Origin: Acorus gramineus
Taxonomy: Eukaryota; Streptophyta; Magnoliopsida; Acorales; Acoraceae
Direction: 5' to 3'
Length of the DNA: 64,000 nucleotides
Assembly (NCBI GenBank): GCA_030737835.1
Contig: CM060847.1
Location: forward strand, 25,966,438 to 26,030,437
Both the position numbers and the translations under genes were made by a program. The notes below the pieces were generated by a model, which saw only the letters and a list, made by a program, of their open reading frames with translations, did no database searches and had not been told where the DNA came from. Numbering within the stretch: the first letter of the stretch is position 1; each line of letters begins with the position of its first letter. This document shows positions 20,622 to 31,500 of this stretch, piece by piece.

Positions 20622-23601
20622 TGTTATATATGTGTCACTTTTTGCCTGCTGGTAACCATTGGAGCATTTTAGCAGTTTTTGAGGTTTTTTTGTTTTTCGA
20701 TCGGAACCGCAAAATTTTAGACTGTTAGCTATCCTCCTGAGCTAGAGGACTCCGATTGAAAATCTAACTGCATATTATGTGTCCTGGTGCCATTCTAAGC
20801 CACTCATGAAATTTTCATCGAATTCCGGTAACGTTTCCAAAATTTCACAGTTCCGGGGCGTATCCGGGTTTTGACCGAGCGAGAAGTCATTGGGAGAGTT
20901 GACTCGGTCAAAGTGGGCCCATGACTTGGTCAACCCTTTTTGTCTTTTTGTGTGGTTGGGTTGACCCAAGTCAAATCCCACTTAAAACCCACTTAAAACT
21001 AATTAAGCTTGCTTAACCCTAATCAAAGAGTGGTTTGACTTATTTAAGTGAGCTAAAAAGGTTGCCTAGCACTATTCATCATCTTCTCAAATGCAATTTC
21101 TCTCTCCCCCTCTCTCAAAAACCTTCATTTGAGCTACCTAGGGTGCTTGGACATTAAAACCCAAAACATAGAAAGGTTAGATCCGGTCCCGATCTATCCC
21201 CCGGTGTTCTCGGATTCGAGTTCCGACAAGTTTGGCCCCCTCTAACCCCCTCTATTCTCCCCTGTTTTCAGCTCCATTTGAGGTAGGAGGAGGTCTTGGT
21301 GGTGGAGATCCGTTGGGAGGCGTTTCGGTGCACGAAGATCCTCCGGTCCCCTTCCTTTCCTCTCCTTTCCTCGGGTAAGGGTTCTTTCCATCTTTTTCAT
21401 ATTTAGATGCATTTTAGGAGGGTGGGGTTGAGTGTGGAGGGTGGCTGGTGGCTATCGGTGGTGGTTGGGGGTGGTCGGAGGCCATTGGTGGCCGGTGGGT
21501 GGTGGTAGAGGTGCTCGGGCGGGTGGTTGGTTGTATCGGGCAGCAGGCAGCACAGGCAGCGCAGCAGGCAGGCGCAGTTGGCGAGCAGAGGCAGGGTGCG
21601 CGCGCGCGTGCGCGCAGACGTGCGCGTGGGCGTGCACTGGGGTGGCGCAGGCGTGGGCGTGTTGGGCGTACTGGGCACTGGGCGTGCTGGGCGTGCTGGG
21701 GGTGCTGGTCGAGTGGGTGATGCGAGCGGTGGTGCGCGCGGGGTGCGCGCGGGGCGATGCGTAGGGCGCGGGGCTTGCGGTGCTCCCGGGGAGCTCGGCG
21801 GCGTGTCCTGGCGTGCGGGCAGGGGCTCGGCAGGGCGCCTGGGTGCGCAGGCTGGGGCGCGGCGGTGCATCCGGAGGCGGGTGGCCGTGCGGGTGGTTGC
21901 CGGGGGCGCGGGAGTGAGTCGGGGTACTCGGGCTAGCGTGCGTACCGGCCGTATGCACGTTTGCCCAAGTGTTGGGTATTTATCAGTGTATTTTTGAGTA
22001 TGTTGTGGTATTTGTGGATTTTACTCACGAAGTTGATACCCTGTCTTGCAGATCTTGACGGACGATCGCGCGATGACCCGACTTCCGGTGAGTGGGTCAA
22101 TCCAACCCAGTTGGGAGGCGCTATATGCACTTGGGCGTATACCGTCCTCCCCTGGGGCACCATAGATTAATATTAACCTGTTTAATATGTAATCCATGCT
22201 AGCATGATTGATATGTAGTATGCATGCTACCCTAGACTGATTATGTTAGGGACTTGCACCCTTAGGTTGTGTAAGAGCCATGCACCCTGTCACCTAGTTA
22301 TCATGCTAGGAAAGCCTCAGCCTTTGTATGCTCCTATTAGTTTAATTTGTTAAATTAAATGCAACTGGTAATATTATTGCATGCCTTAGGGAATATTTAA
22401 GGGGCCTTGCGAGGTCAACATTGAGACCCGGGCTAGGGTGCTCCGTGTTCCTTGTTTGGTTGTCGGGACGTCCTATATCGGGACCTCATGGTGCCCTCCC
22501 AAGGTTTCTTTTCCCGTCTATATTAATGCATGTTCCCCGCATCTTGGTTATGCGCCCTGGAGGAATTCTGATGAATTCAAGACATTAGAGTTGTAGAGAT
22601 GTGTTGTCAGCGGATCCGAGTGGATCATATGCGTGTGGGTAGGCTGTTTCTCTCCCCTTCGTTGGATCCGTGTAGGGACTCCTCAGCATAGACAGACTAT
22701 CCTGACAGAGGGCTCCCATCAGTAGGCACCTCCTGATCTTGGACTCGGACTGTGCTGAATGTGGGAGTAGACCAGGCAATAGCAGGCTATCCTGACAGAG
22801 GGCTCCCATCAGTAGGCACCTCCTGATCTTGGACTCGGACTGTGCTGAATGTGGGAGTAGACCAGGTAAGCTACGGTGTGGAGGAGAGGCTATCGGTGGA
22901 CCAAGGGTGATTAACAGCCTAGTCAGTCCCAATATCCTATGTCACCTATTGAGGGGTGAGGGTGAGGGTGTATGGATGTGTATGGATGTGTATGGATGAT
23001 TATAAGTCCCAATATCCTATGTCACCTATTGAGGGGTGAGGGTGAGGGTGTGGTGGTTCGGCGATGTACGAACTACTGGATTTATGTTGTTATGCCACTT
23101 TGAGGCTAGTTGTTGATTATATGTGGTTAATATAAACTGTGATGCATGGGTTGTGCTGTTCACTGAGCGTGTGGCTCACCCCTCGCATAATATTTTTTCC
23201 AGTGATTACTGAGGAGGACTTGAAGGAGGAGCTCCCTGAGCGACTGCACCAGTAGCGGAGTAGCGCTACGTCCCGCGAGTTTCTGAGGCCATCAGCATCC
23301 TTCCTTTTATTGTATGTATATATTTCTGTGCTTGGGCACCCAGTTTGTGTATTATTTGGATGTATGTGTGTATATTGGCTCTCACAGGACATTTGATTTG
23401 TATCGAGTCTGTAGTATGTTTTTGGATTACAGACTCAGTCTTTTAGCTTCCGCATCTGTGTATATATTATGTCAGCCTTGCTTTCATCTGTGTTGTTGTC
23501 ATTTTAGTTGTTGTTGAGTGATTTATTGATCCCCTGTTTAGACTGCTGATATCTTGTATACACTTACCGCGACCCGGGGACGGCCGCCCTGGGGCGTGAC
23601 A
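20622..23601 (+). repeat. 5' LTR of element A
   Basis: Standard ends. TATTTAAG at 21041, donor CGG|GTAAGG at 21375, GC-rich block 21430-21910, acceptor CTTGCAG ending 22051, 36-nt segment 22052-22087, GTGAGT donor at 22088, 90-bp tandem duplication 22697-22876, and two hairpin/G-quadruplex units between about 22925 and 23075. Acceptor TTTTTTCCAG ends 23202, then an acidic frame ending ERLHQ with TAG at 23253-23255. Confidence 0.92.
22697..22876 (+). repeat. 90-bp tandem duplication in A-type LTR
   Basis: Two copies, 22697-22786 and 22787-22876, each starting CTATCCTGACAGAGGGCTCC. The same duplication is in the 3' LTR (from about 34187), so it predates the insertion of A and marks a subfamily. 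Confidence 0.85.
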
Positions 23602-23606
23602 AAAGT

Positions 23607-23619
23607 TGGTATCAGAGCC
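23607..23619 (+). other. Primer-binding site of element A (tRNA-iMet)
   Basis: TGGTATCAGAGCC, 5 bp (AAAGT) after the LTR end; complementary to initiator tRNA-Met. Confidence 0.92.
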
Positions 23620-23720
23620 TGGTCCTGTCAGAGCCAATTGTCTTCTTTTCGTAGAGATGAGTCCTAGGATTTCTATATGAGTATTCTGATCCTAGTGTCT
23701 GGTTTTCTTAGGTTGCTGAT

Positions 23721-24941
23721 ATGGCTCCTCGTGGAGGACGGCGCGGACGAGGTCCCTCTCGACCTTTGGAGGTTTCCAGACCTGCCAGAGGCGAGGATGC
23801 TATTGGAGAGTCCTCAGCCGTGAGGCCAGGATCGGCAGAGGAGCCTCCTGCCTGGGAGCGCGCGTTTGCGCGGTTAGCAGATTTGGTGGAGAAGTAGACC
23901 AGAGCATTGGAGGCCCAGACGAGGATGTTGGCAGAGCAGGCACGGGATATTCAGGAGCTGCGGGCGGCCCGCGAGGCAGTTCCGCAGGTTCCTCTGGTGG
24001 CAGATCCACCTGTGGTACCCGATGTACCCCTAGTCCCTGTGGTTGTTCCAGCGGCGAGAGTTCAGGATCCCCGGGAGAGGGAGGTGGTGCTAGAGGCTGC
24101 AGCGCGAGTGCAGCAGAGTGGCCTCGCAGCCTTTCTGAAGCTCCACCCTCCCGAGTTCCACGGTCAGACGGCGGATCCCCTTGCCCCAGAGCGATGGTTG
24201 ATGGAGGTGGATGCGATCTTCTCGACCATGCTTTGCACCGACCGCCAGCGAGTCTCCCTGGCCACTTTTATGCTGAAGGGTAGCGCCGCCGACTGGTGGG
24301 CTACTAGATCAGTGGACATCCCGGAGGGAGTGGAGCAGCTTACATGGGCGGAGTTCCGGAGGTATTTCTTGGAGGAGTACTTCCCGTTCTCGACGCGGCA
24401 GATCGTGATGCGGGAGTTTGAGCAGCTGACGCAGGGCTCTATGTCCGTCGCTGACTACTCCACGCGCTTCACGAGGCTATCCAGATTTGCTCCAGCCTTG
24501 GTGATGGACGAGGAGACGAGGTGCCGTCGATTCGAGCTTGGCCTCAGCAGCGCCATTCGGGTGCATGTTACCTCCCAGGCATTCACGAGGTACTCCGACT
24601 TGGTGTCTCGAGCGAAGACAGTCGAGCGAGACCTCGGGATCCTCGTGACGGTTCCGACCCCTTCGGCAGATCAGAGGCCACCCAGGAGCCAGGACCAGGG
24701 ACAGCGCAGGAAGAAGAGGGCCCGCTTTGATCGGTCAGCGGCTGCCCCTCCTCCAGCAGATGTGGTGCCAGCGCGAGGTCCAGCACCCATCGCAGCAGTG
24801 CCGGTCCAGGCGAGGCGACCAGAGTTGCGGCGCTGTTATCACTGTCAGCGCATCGGGCATATCTTGTATAATTGCCCTGATGCTGGCCGACCCAGAGTGA
24901 TGCCTCCGCAGCAGCAGCAGTTGCAGCAGCAGCCGTTTTAG
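23721..24941 (+). pseudogene. gag: gag of element A
   Basis: Structural protein of the retrotransposon particle. It starts ATG at 23721 (MAPRGGRRGRGPSRP), just after the leader. TAG at 23895-23897 interrupts at codon 59, where element C has CAG. The frame then stays open to TAG at 24939-24941, where element B has CAG. Visible parts are a basic N-terminus, a heptad-like region, the gag core (FMLKGSAADWWATR, RRYFLEEYFPFSTRQ, DYSTRFTRLSRFAPALV) and a CCHC knuckle CYHCQRIGHILYNC near residue 371. It is in frame with the protease that follows, as expected for a single gag-pol polyprotein. Confidence 0.88.
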
Positions 24942-25962
24942 CAGCCGTTTCAACAGCAGCGCCAGCAGCAGCAGCCTCAGCGCCAGCCGCAGCAGCGCCA
25001 GCAGCAGCAGCCTCAGCGTCAGCAGCAGCCACGGGGTGGCCATGTTGACCAGAGGAGGCAGCCAGCGCAGCCGGCGAGGCGTGCCCCTGCTCCTCAGCCG
25101 CAGTTCGTGCAGGGCCGAGTGGCAGCACTTTCAGCAGAGGAGGCTCAGGCATCAGGCAGCGTGGTCAGAGGTATTTTCCAGATCTCCCAGCTCCCTGCTT
25201 ATGTATTGTTTGATTCCGGAGCCACACACTCGTTCGTGTCTCCCGCTTTTGCGAGACGGACGGGCGTGGCGTCCGCTCCTTTAGATGCTGTCTTAGAGAT
25301 ATCATTGCCCGTGGGAGACCGTATTCTCCTCAGTTCAGTGTACCGAGGGTGTACGGTAGAGGTCGCGGAGCATGAGTTTCCGGTGGAGTTGGTGGAGCTT
25401 GCTATGTCAGATTTTGATGCCATCCTGGGAATGGATTGGCTTGCAGCTAGTCACGCCAGCATCGACTGTTTTGCCAAGTCGGTGTCTTTCCACCTTCCGG
25501 GTCGGAGGTCCTTCCAGTTCGTGGGCGATCGCGACGTGGCCCCTTTGGGGTTCGTGTCGTCCATGCAGGCGTGGAGACTCCTTCAGGGAGGATGCGAGGG
25601 CTTTCTAGCGTACATTGCTCAGGAGGATGCACCGCTGCGGGCAGATATCAGTCAGACTCCGGTCGTGGCAGAGTATCCCGAGGTTTTCCCCGATGATCTT
25701 CCGGGATTACCGCCGGATCGCGCGATCGAGTTTGAGATCAATCTGGTTCCGGGGACCGAGCCGGTTTCGAGGGCTCCGTACCGGATGGCCCCTGCAGAGC
25801 TGAGGGTGCTCAAGGAGCAGTTGGAGAAGGGCTTCGCACGTCCGAGTGTTTCTCCGTGGGGAGCCCCTGTCCTGTTCGTCCGGAAGAAGGACGGTTCGCT
25901 GCGGCTGTGTATTGATTACAGGCAGCTGAATAAACGGACAGTGAAGAACAAGTACCCGTTGC
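24942..25962 (+). pseudogene. pol: Protease and RT N-terminus of element A
   Basis: Continues the gag frame through a Q-rich linker made of CAG repeats into an aspartic protease with active site FDSGATHSF (about 25209) and the second conserved block ILGMDWL. The RT begins with [15 protein letters not shown] and runs to [18 protein letters not shown]. At about 25963 one base is missing relative to element B and the frame is lost. Relative to B, the protease lacks the 33-bp duplication. Confidence 0.87.
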
Positions 25963-26959
25963 GTGGATCGACGATCTGTTTGACCAGCTCCAGGGAGCGC
26001 GTGTCTTTTCCAAGATCGATCTCCGCTTGGGGTACTACCAGCTGAAGATCCGGGAGTCAGACATTCCGAAGACGGCCTTTCGCACCCGGTATGGGCACTA
26101 CGAGTTCAGAGTACTGCCATTCGGGTTGACGAACGCGCCGGCGGCCTTCATGGATCTGATGAACCGGGTATTTCGGCCCTTCCTCGACTCCTTTGTGGTA
26201 GTATTCATCGATGACATATTGGTGTACTCGAGGAGTCTTGAGGAGCACGCTCACCATCTTCGCACTGTCTTGGAGACTTTGGCCAGACATCAGTTGTTCG
26301 CCAAGTTCAGCAAGTGCGAGTTCTGGTTGGAGCGTATGGCCTTTCTGGGCCATGTGATTTCCGGTGAGGGCATAGCTGTGGACCCGGAGAAGACGCTCGC
26401 CGTGTCGAATTGGCGTCGACCGTCGAACCCCACAGAGATTCGGAGCTTCTTGGGCTTGGCGGGTTATTACAGGAGGTTTGTCGAGGGTTTCTCGAAGATA
26501 GCCGTTCCTCTTACCCGCCTCACTCGGAAGGATGTTCGGTTCGAGTGGTCCCCTGCTTGCGAGGAGAGCTTCCAGGAGCTGAAGCGAAGGCTCACCTCAG
26601 CGCCAGTTCTTACCCTTCCGTCTGGGAGTGGTGGGTTCACAGTTTACACAGATGCATCGCAGTTGGGTGTGGGTTGCGTCCTGATGCAGCACGGTAAGGT
26701 TGTGGCTTACGCGTCTCGTCAGTTGAAGCCCCATGAGCAGAATTACCCCACCCACGACCTGGAGTTGGCAGCGATCATCTTTGCGCTGAAGATGTGGAGG
26801 CATTACCTCTATGGAGAGGAGTTCGAGCTCTTTACTGATCATAAGAGCTTGACATATCTGCAGTCCCAGCCGGAGCTCAACATGCGTCAGAGACGTTGGG
26901 TTGAGTTCCTGACGGACTACGATTGTGACATCGCTTACCATCCGGGTAAGGCGAATGTC
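25963..26959 (+). pseudogene. pol: RT and RNase H of element A
   Basis: Continues in a new frame, with the RT palm ([37 protein letters not shown]) and catalytic FIDD at 26204-26215, the thumb ([23 protein letters not shown]) and RNase H starting FTVYTDAS and ending [16 protein letters not shown]. The conserved D of TDAS and D of TDHKSL are present. Near 26959 a single base is missing (GTCTTGC against GTCGTTGC in B), ending the frame inside the tether to integrase. Confidence 0.88.
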
Positions 26960-27748
26960 TTGCAGATGCGCTCAGTAGGCAGCCCTTGGGCATGGCCGCC
27001 CATATGGCTGTCCGTCGTTGGAGGCTTCTGGAGGAGGCCGCTTGCTGGATCAGTGTTCGAGAGACTCCTGCTGGTGGCTTTTTGGCCAGGCTAGTGGTGC
27101 AGCCAGTCCTTCTCGACGATATCCGCACGGCTCAGGCTCAGGATCCGCATTTTATAGTCCTCTCTGAAGGCGTCGCCCGGGGCGAGCGTCCGGACTACCA
27201 GATTCGCGCGGACGGGATCCTGCGATTCAGAGGCCGAGTGTGCATTCCCGACGACGCAGAGCTGAAGCGGAAGATTCTGGACGAGGCCCATCATTCGAGG
27301 TACACAGTGCATCCTGGTGGCACGAAGATGTACAGGGGCCTTCGTCGCGGCTACTGGTGGCGCGGGATGAAGACGGATATTGCCCGTTTCGTTGCCCGAT
27401 GCCTAGTATGCCAGCAGGTGAAGTCGGAGCATCAGCGCCCTGCGGGGAAGCTGCAGTCCATTGAGATCCCTCAGTGGAAGTGGGAGCAGATCACCATGGA
27501 CTTCGTCTCGGGTTTGCCGAGGTCACGTTCGGGTCGCGATGCCATCTGGGTGATCGTCGACCGGCTGACGAAGTCTGCTCATTTCCTCCCCATCCGACTC
27601 ACCGATTCTCTGGACACCCTGGCGCAGTTATTTGTCTCCGAGATTGTCCGTCTCCATGGCACTCCAGTCAGCATCATTTCCGATCGAGACGCGCGTTTTA
27701 CTTCGAGGTTCTGGCGTAGCCTCCAGCACGCCCTTGGTACGAACCTCC
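26960..27748 (+). pseudogene. pol: Integrase zinc and catalytic domains of element A
   Basis: HHCC zinc domain ([20 protein letters not shown], then CLVCQQVK) followed by the catalytic core. The first aspartate is in [10 protein letters not shown], the second in [13 protein letters not shown]. An extra T near 27748 shifts the frame just before the glutamate block [12 protein letters not shown]. Enzyme role: cuts target DNA and joins LTR ends, producing the 5-bp duplications seen around related copies here. Confidence 0.88.
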
Positions 27749-28539
27749 TATTTCAGTACAGCGTTTCATCCGCAGACGGACGGCCAGTCGGAGAGGACGA
27801 TCCAGACTCTTGAGGATATGCTGCGGGCCTGTGTTCTCGATTTTGGGGGCAGTTGGGAGAGGCACCTTCCGTTGGTGGAGTTTGCCTACAACAACAGCTA
27901 CCACTCGAGCATCCGGATGGCTCCTTACGAGGCACTCTATGGCCGCAGCTGCAGGTCCCCCCTGTGTTGGGACGAGGTCGGAGAGCGCCAGTTGGAGGGA
28001 CCAGAGATCGTTCACCAGACCTCAGAGATGGTGAAGACGATTCGCGAGCGTATCCGAGTCGCTCAGAGTCGTCAGAAGTGCTACGCCGACCGTCGTCGCC
28101 GTGAGCTCACCTTCGAGGTTGGTGACCATGTGTTCTTGAAGGTGTCCCCGATGAAGGGCATCTTCCGATTCGGTGTGCGGGGCAAGCTGAGTCCGCGTTT
28201 CATTGGGCCGTTCCTCATCCTCGAGCGAGTTGGGAAGTGGCCTATCGCATAGCTCTGCCCCCACAGTTGGCTCAGGCTCATGACGTCTTCCATGTCTCGC
28301 AGCTGAGGCGATATGTCCACGATCCTGCTCACGTCATCCCGTTCGAGCCGCTCGTCTTCGAGCCGGACTTGTCTTTCGTTGAGCAGCCGATTGAGATCCT
28401 GGACCGCCGCGAGAAGAGGCTCCGCACCAAGACCGTCCAGCTGGTCAAGGTGCGATGGCAGCACCGTTCCGGTGCCGAGGCCACTTGGGAGCTCGAGGAC
28501 GCCATGCGTGACGCGTATCCGCATCTTTTCCCTTCTTAG
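27749..28539 (+). pseudogene. pol: Integrase C-terminus with chromodomain-like tail (element A)
   Basis: Contains the catalytic glutamate region [32 protein letters not shown], the GPY/F block KLSPRFIGPFLILERVG, a one-base loss at about 28234, and then the tail EILDRREKRLRTKTVQLVKV followed by WQHRSGAEATWELEDAMRD, ending at TAG near 28537. The tail is the degenerate chromodomain typical of Tekay/Del chromoviruses, thought to guide insertion to heterochromatin. Confidence 0.85.
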
Positions 28540-28573
28540 ATGTTCTTGTATTTATTTTGAGGACAAAATTTCC

Positions 28574-28587
28574 TAAGGGGGGGAGAA
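28574..28587 (+). other. Polypurine tract of element A
   Basis: AAGGGGGGGAGAA immediately before the 3' LTR at 28588; primes plus-strand DNA synthesis in LTR retrotransposons. Equivalent tracts are at 15931, 20609 and, on the minus strand, 36489-36503. Confidence 0.8.
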
Positions 28588-31500
28588 TGTTATATATGTG
28601 TCACTTTTTGCCTGCTGGTAACCATTGGAGCATTTTAGCAGTTTTTGAGGTTTTTTTGTTTTTCGATCGGAACCGCAAAATTTTGGACTGTTAGCTATCG
28701 TCCTGAGCTAGAGGACTCCGATTGAAAATCTAACTGCATATTATGTGTCCTGGTGCCATTCTAAGCCACTCACGAAATTTCATCGAATTCCGGTAACGTT
28801 TCCAAAATTTCACAGTTCCGGGGCGTATCCGGGTTTTGACCGAGCGAGAAGTCATTGGGAGAGTTGACTCGGTCAAAGTGGGCCCATGACTTGGTCAACC
28901 CTTTTTTTTTTTTGTGTGGTTGGGTTGACCCAAGTCAAATCCCACTTAAAACCCACTTAAACCTAATTAACCTTGATTACCCTAATCTAAGGGTGGTTTG
29001 ACTTATTTAAGTGAATCTAAAAAGTTGCCATACACTATTCATCATCTTCTCAAATTAGTTCTCTCTCCCCCTTTCTCCCTTCATTTGAGCCACCTAGGGT
29101 GCTTGGACCTTAAAACCCAAAACATAGAAAGGTTAGATCCGGTCCCGATCTATCCCCCGGTGTTCTCGGATTCGAGTTCCGACAAGTTTGGCCCCCTCTA
29201 ACCCCCTCTATTCTCCCCTGTTTTCAGCTCCTTTTGAGGTAGGAGGAGGTCTTGGTGGTGGAGATCCGTTGGGAGGCATTTCGGTGCACGAAGATCCTCC
29301 GGTGCCCTTCCTTTCCTCTCCTTTCCTTGGGTAAGGGTTCTTTTCCTTTTTTTCATGTTTAGATGCATGTTAGGAGGGTGGGGTTGAGTGTGGAGGGCGG
29401 CTGGTGGCTGTCGGTGGTGGTTGGGGGCGGTCGGAGGCCATTGGTGGCCGGTGGGTGGTGGTAGAGGTGCTCGGGCGGGTGGTTGGTTGTCACGGGCAGC
29501 AGGTAGCACAAGCAGCGCAGCAGGCAGGCGCAGCTGGCGTGCAGAGGCAGGGTGGCGTAGGCGTGGGCGTGTTGGGCGTACTGGGCACTGGGCGTGCTGG
29601 GCACTGGGCGTGTTGGGGGTGCTGGTCGAGTGGGTGATGCGAGCGGTGGTGCGTGCGGGGTGCACGCGGGGCGATGCGCAGGGTGCGGGGCGTGCGGTGT
29701 GCGCGCGGGCTGCTGCGCTGGGGCGTAGTGAGCGCGCGGTGCACCCGGGGAGCTCGGCGGCATGTCCTGGCGTGCGGGCAGGGGCTCGGCAGGGCGCCTG
29801 GGTGCGCAGGCTGGGGCGCGGCGGTGCATCCGGAGGCGGGTGGCCATGCGGGTGGTTGCCGGGGGCGCGGGAGTGAGTCGGGGTGCTCAGGCTAGCGTGC
29901 GTACGGCCCGTATGCACGTTTGACCGAGTGTTGGGTATTTATCAGTGTATTTTTGAGTATGTTGTGGTATTTGTGGATTATACTCACGAAGTTGATACCA
30001 TGTCTTGCAGATCTTGACGGACGGTCGCGCGACGACCCGACTTCCGGTGAGTGGGTCAATCAAACCCAGTTGGGAGGCGCTATATGCACTTGGGCGTATA
30101 CCGTCTGTTATATTTGTGTCACTTTTAACCTGCTGGTAACCGTTGGAGCGTCCTGGCAGTTTTTAAAATTTTTAGGGTTTTCGATCGGAACCGCTAATTT
30201 TTGGACTGTTAGTTATCTTCCTGAGCTAGAGGACTCCAATTGGAAATCTGACTGCATATTTGGTGTCCTGGTGCCATTTTAGACCTCTCACGAAAATTTC
30301 ATCAAATTCCGGCATCGTTTACAAAAATTTCACAGTTCCGGGGCGTATCTGGGTTTTTAAGTCGCGCACTATAAATAAGTGGGATCTAAAATCCCGAGTT
30401 ACTGTTCATCATGTTCCCCAAACTCATTTTCTCTCTCCTCTCTCTTTTTCTCACTTTCAAGCCCCCTAGAGCCCTCAAAGCTTAAAACCTAAAGCACGGG
30501 AAGTGTAGATCGGGTCCCGATCTACGCTCCGGTGTCTTCAAATCCCGATTCCGACGACCCTAGCCACTCCGTCCCCCTCTCTTTGTCCTCTGATTCGGGC
30601 CGTTTCGAGGGCCGTGATAGATCGGGGCGTAAGAGAGCCTTAGGGAAGGGTTTTGGCGCGTGGAGAGCGTCCGGGCTTCGCTTCCTCCCCTTGGTAAGGC
30701 CTTTTTCTTCACTTTTCTTGCATAGATGTATGCTAGGAGTGTGGATCTATGTATGGGAGGAGGTCAGCGGCTGTGGGTGGCCGTCGGAGGGCGGTGGAGG
30801 TGGTCGGAGGTCGGTGGGTGGTGGTAGAGGTGCTCGGGAATGGGTGGGAGGTGGCCTTGGGCAGTGGTGGTGGCTGTCTCGGGCAGGGCAGCAGCAGCTG
30901 GCGCGGCTGGCAGGGTTGTTTGGCAGGCGCGCGCGTGTGCGTGCGCGCGGGCATGCGCGCGGGCGTGCGCGCGGGGGGAGATGGTGGCCAGCAGGCGCGA
31001 GTGCTGGGCGTGCTGTGCGCAGGCATGCTGGGCGCGCTGGGTGGGGCTGGCCGGGTACTCAGGAGCAGATGCACCAGTTTGCTGGGCGCGCGAGCGCGTG
31101 CGCGCGGGTGCGCGCGCGGGCGTGCGCTAGGGGGGTGCAGGGGGAGGCGTGCGGAGCTGGCAGACTGCGGGCTACGCGAGCAGGGCAGGCCGGCTGGGCA
31201 GGCCATGCTCGGGCAGCTGGCAGGGGGTGCTCGGGCACCAGGCGGACAGTACTCGGGTGGGTAGGCGAGCGGTGCTCGGGCCACTATGCGACGCGCGCAG
31301 GCAGGCAGCGCGGGCAGCAGCGCGCGCAGGCTGGCAGGCGCGCTGAGCGCGTGTTGCCAGGCGCGCTGGGTGCGTGCTGCGCGGGCGTGCGCGTGGACGC
31401 TGGGTGACGGTCCCAGGTGCTGGGCGCTGAGCGCCGGGGTGCTGGGCTGCGGGTGCTGGGTGTTGGGTTAGGGCCCGGGGCGCTGGGCGCCAGGCGGGCA

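Noticed and set aside
30532-31407. Frame SSNPDSDDPS and relatives (also at 8015, 16371, 60140) as a conserved gene start
   Set aside because: The frame is shared by several LTRs before the donor, but it has no ATG, is stopped early in A-type LTRs, and is out of phase with the mini-exon frame. Nucleotide relatedness explains it.
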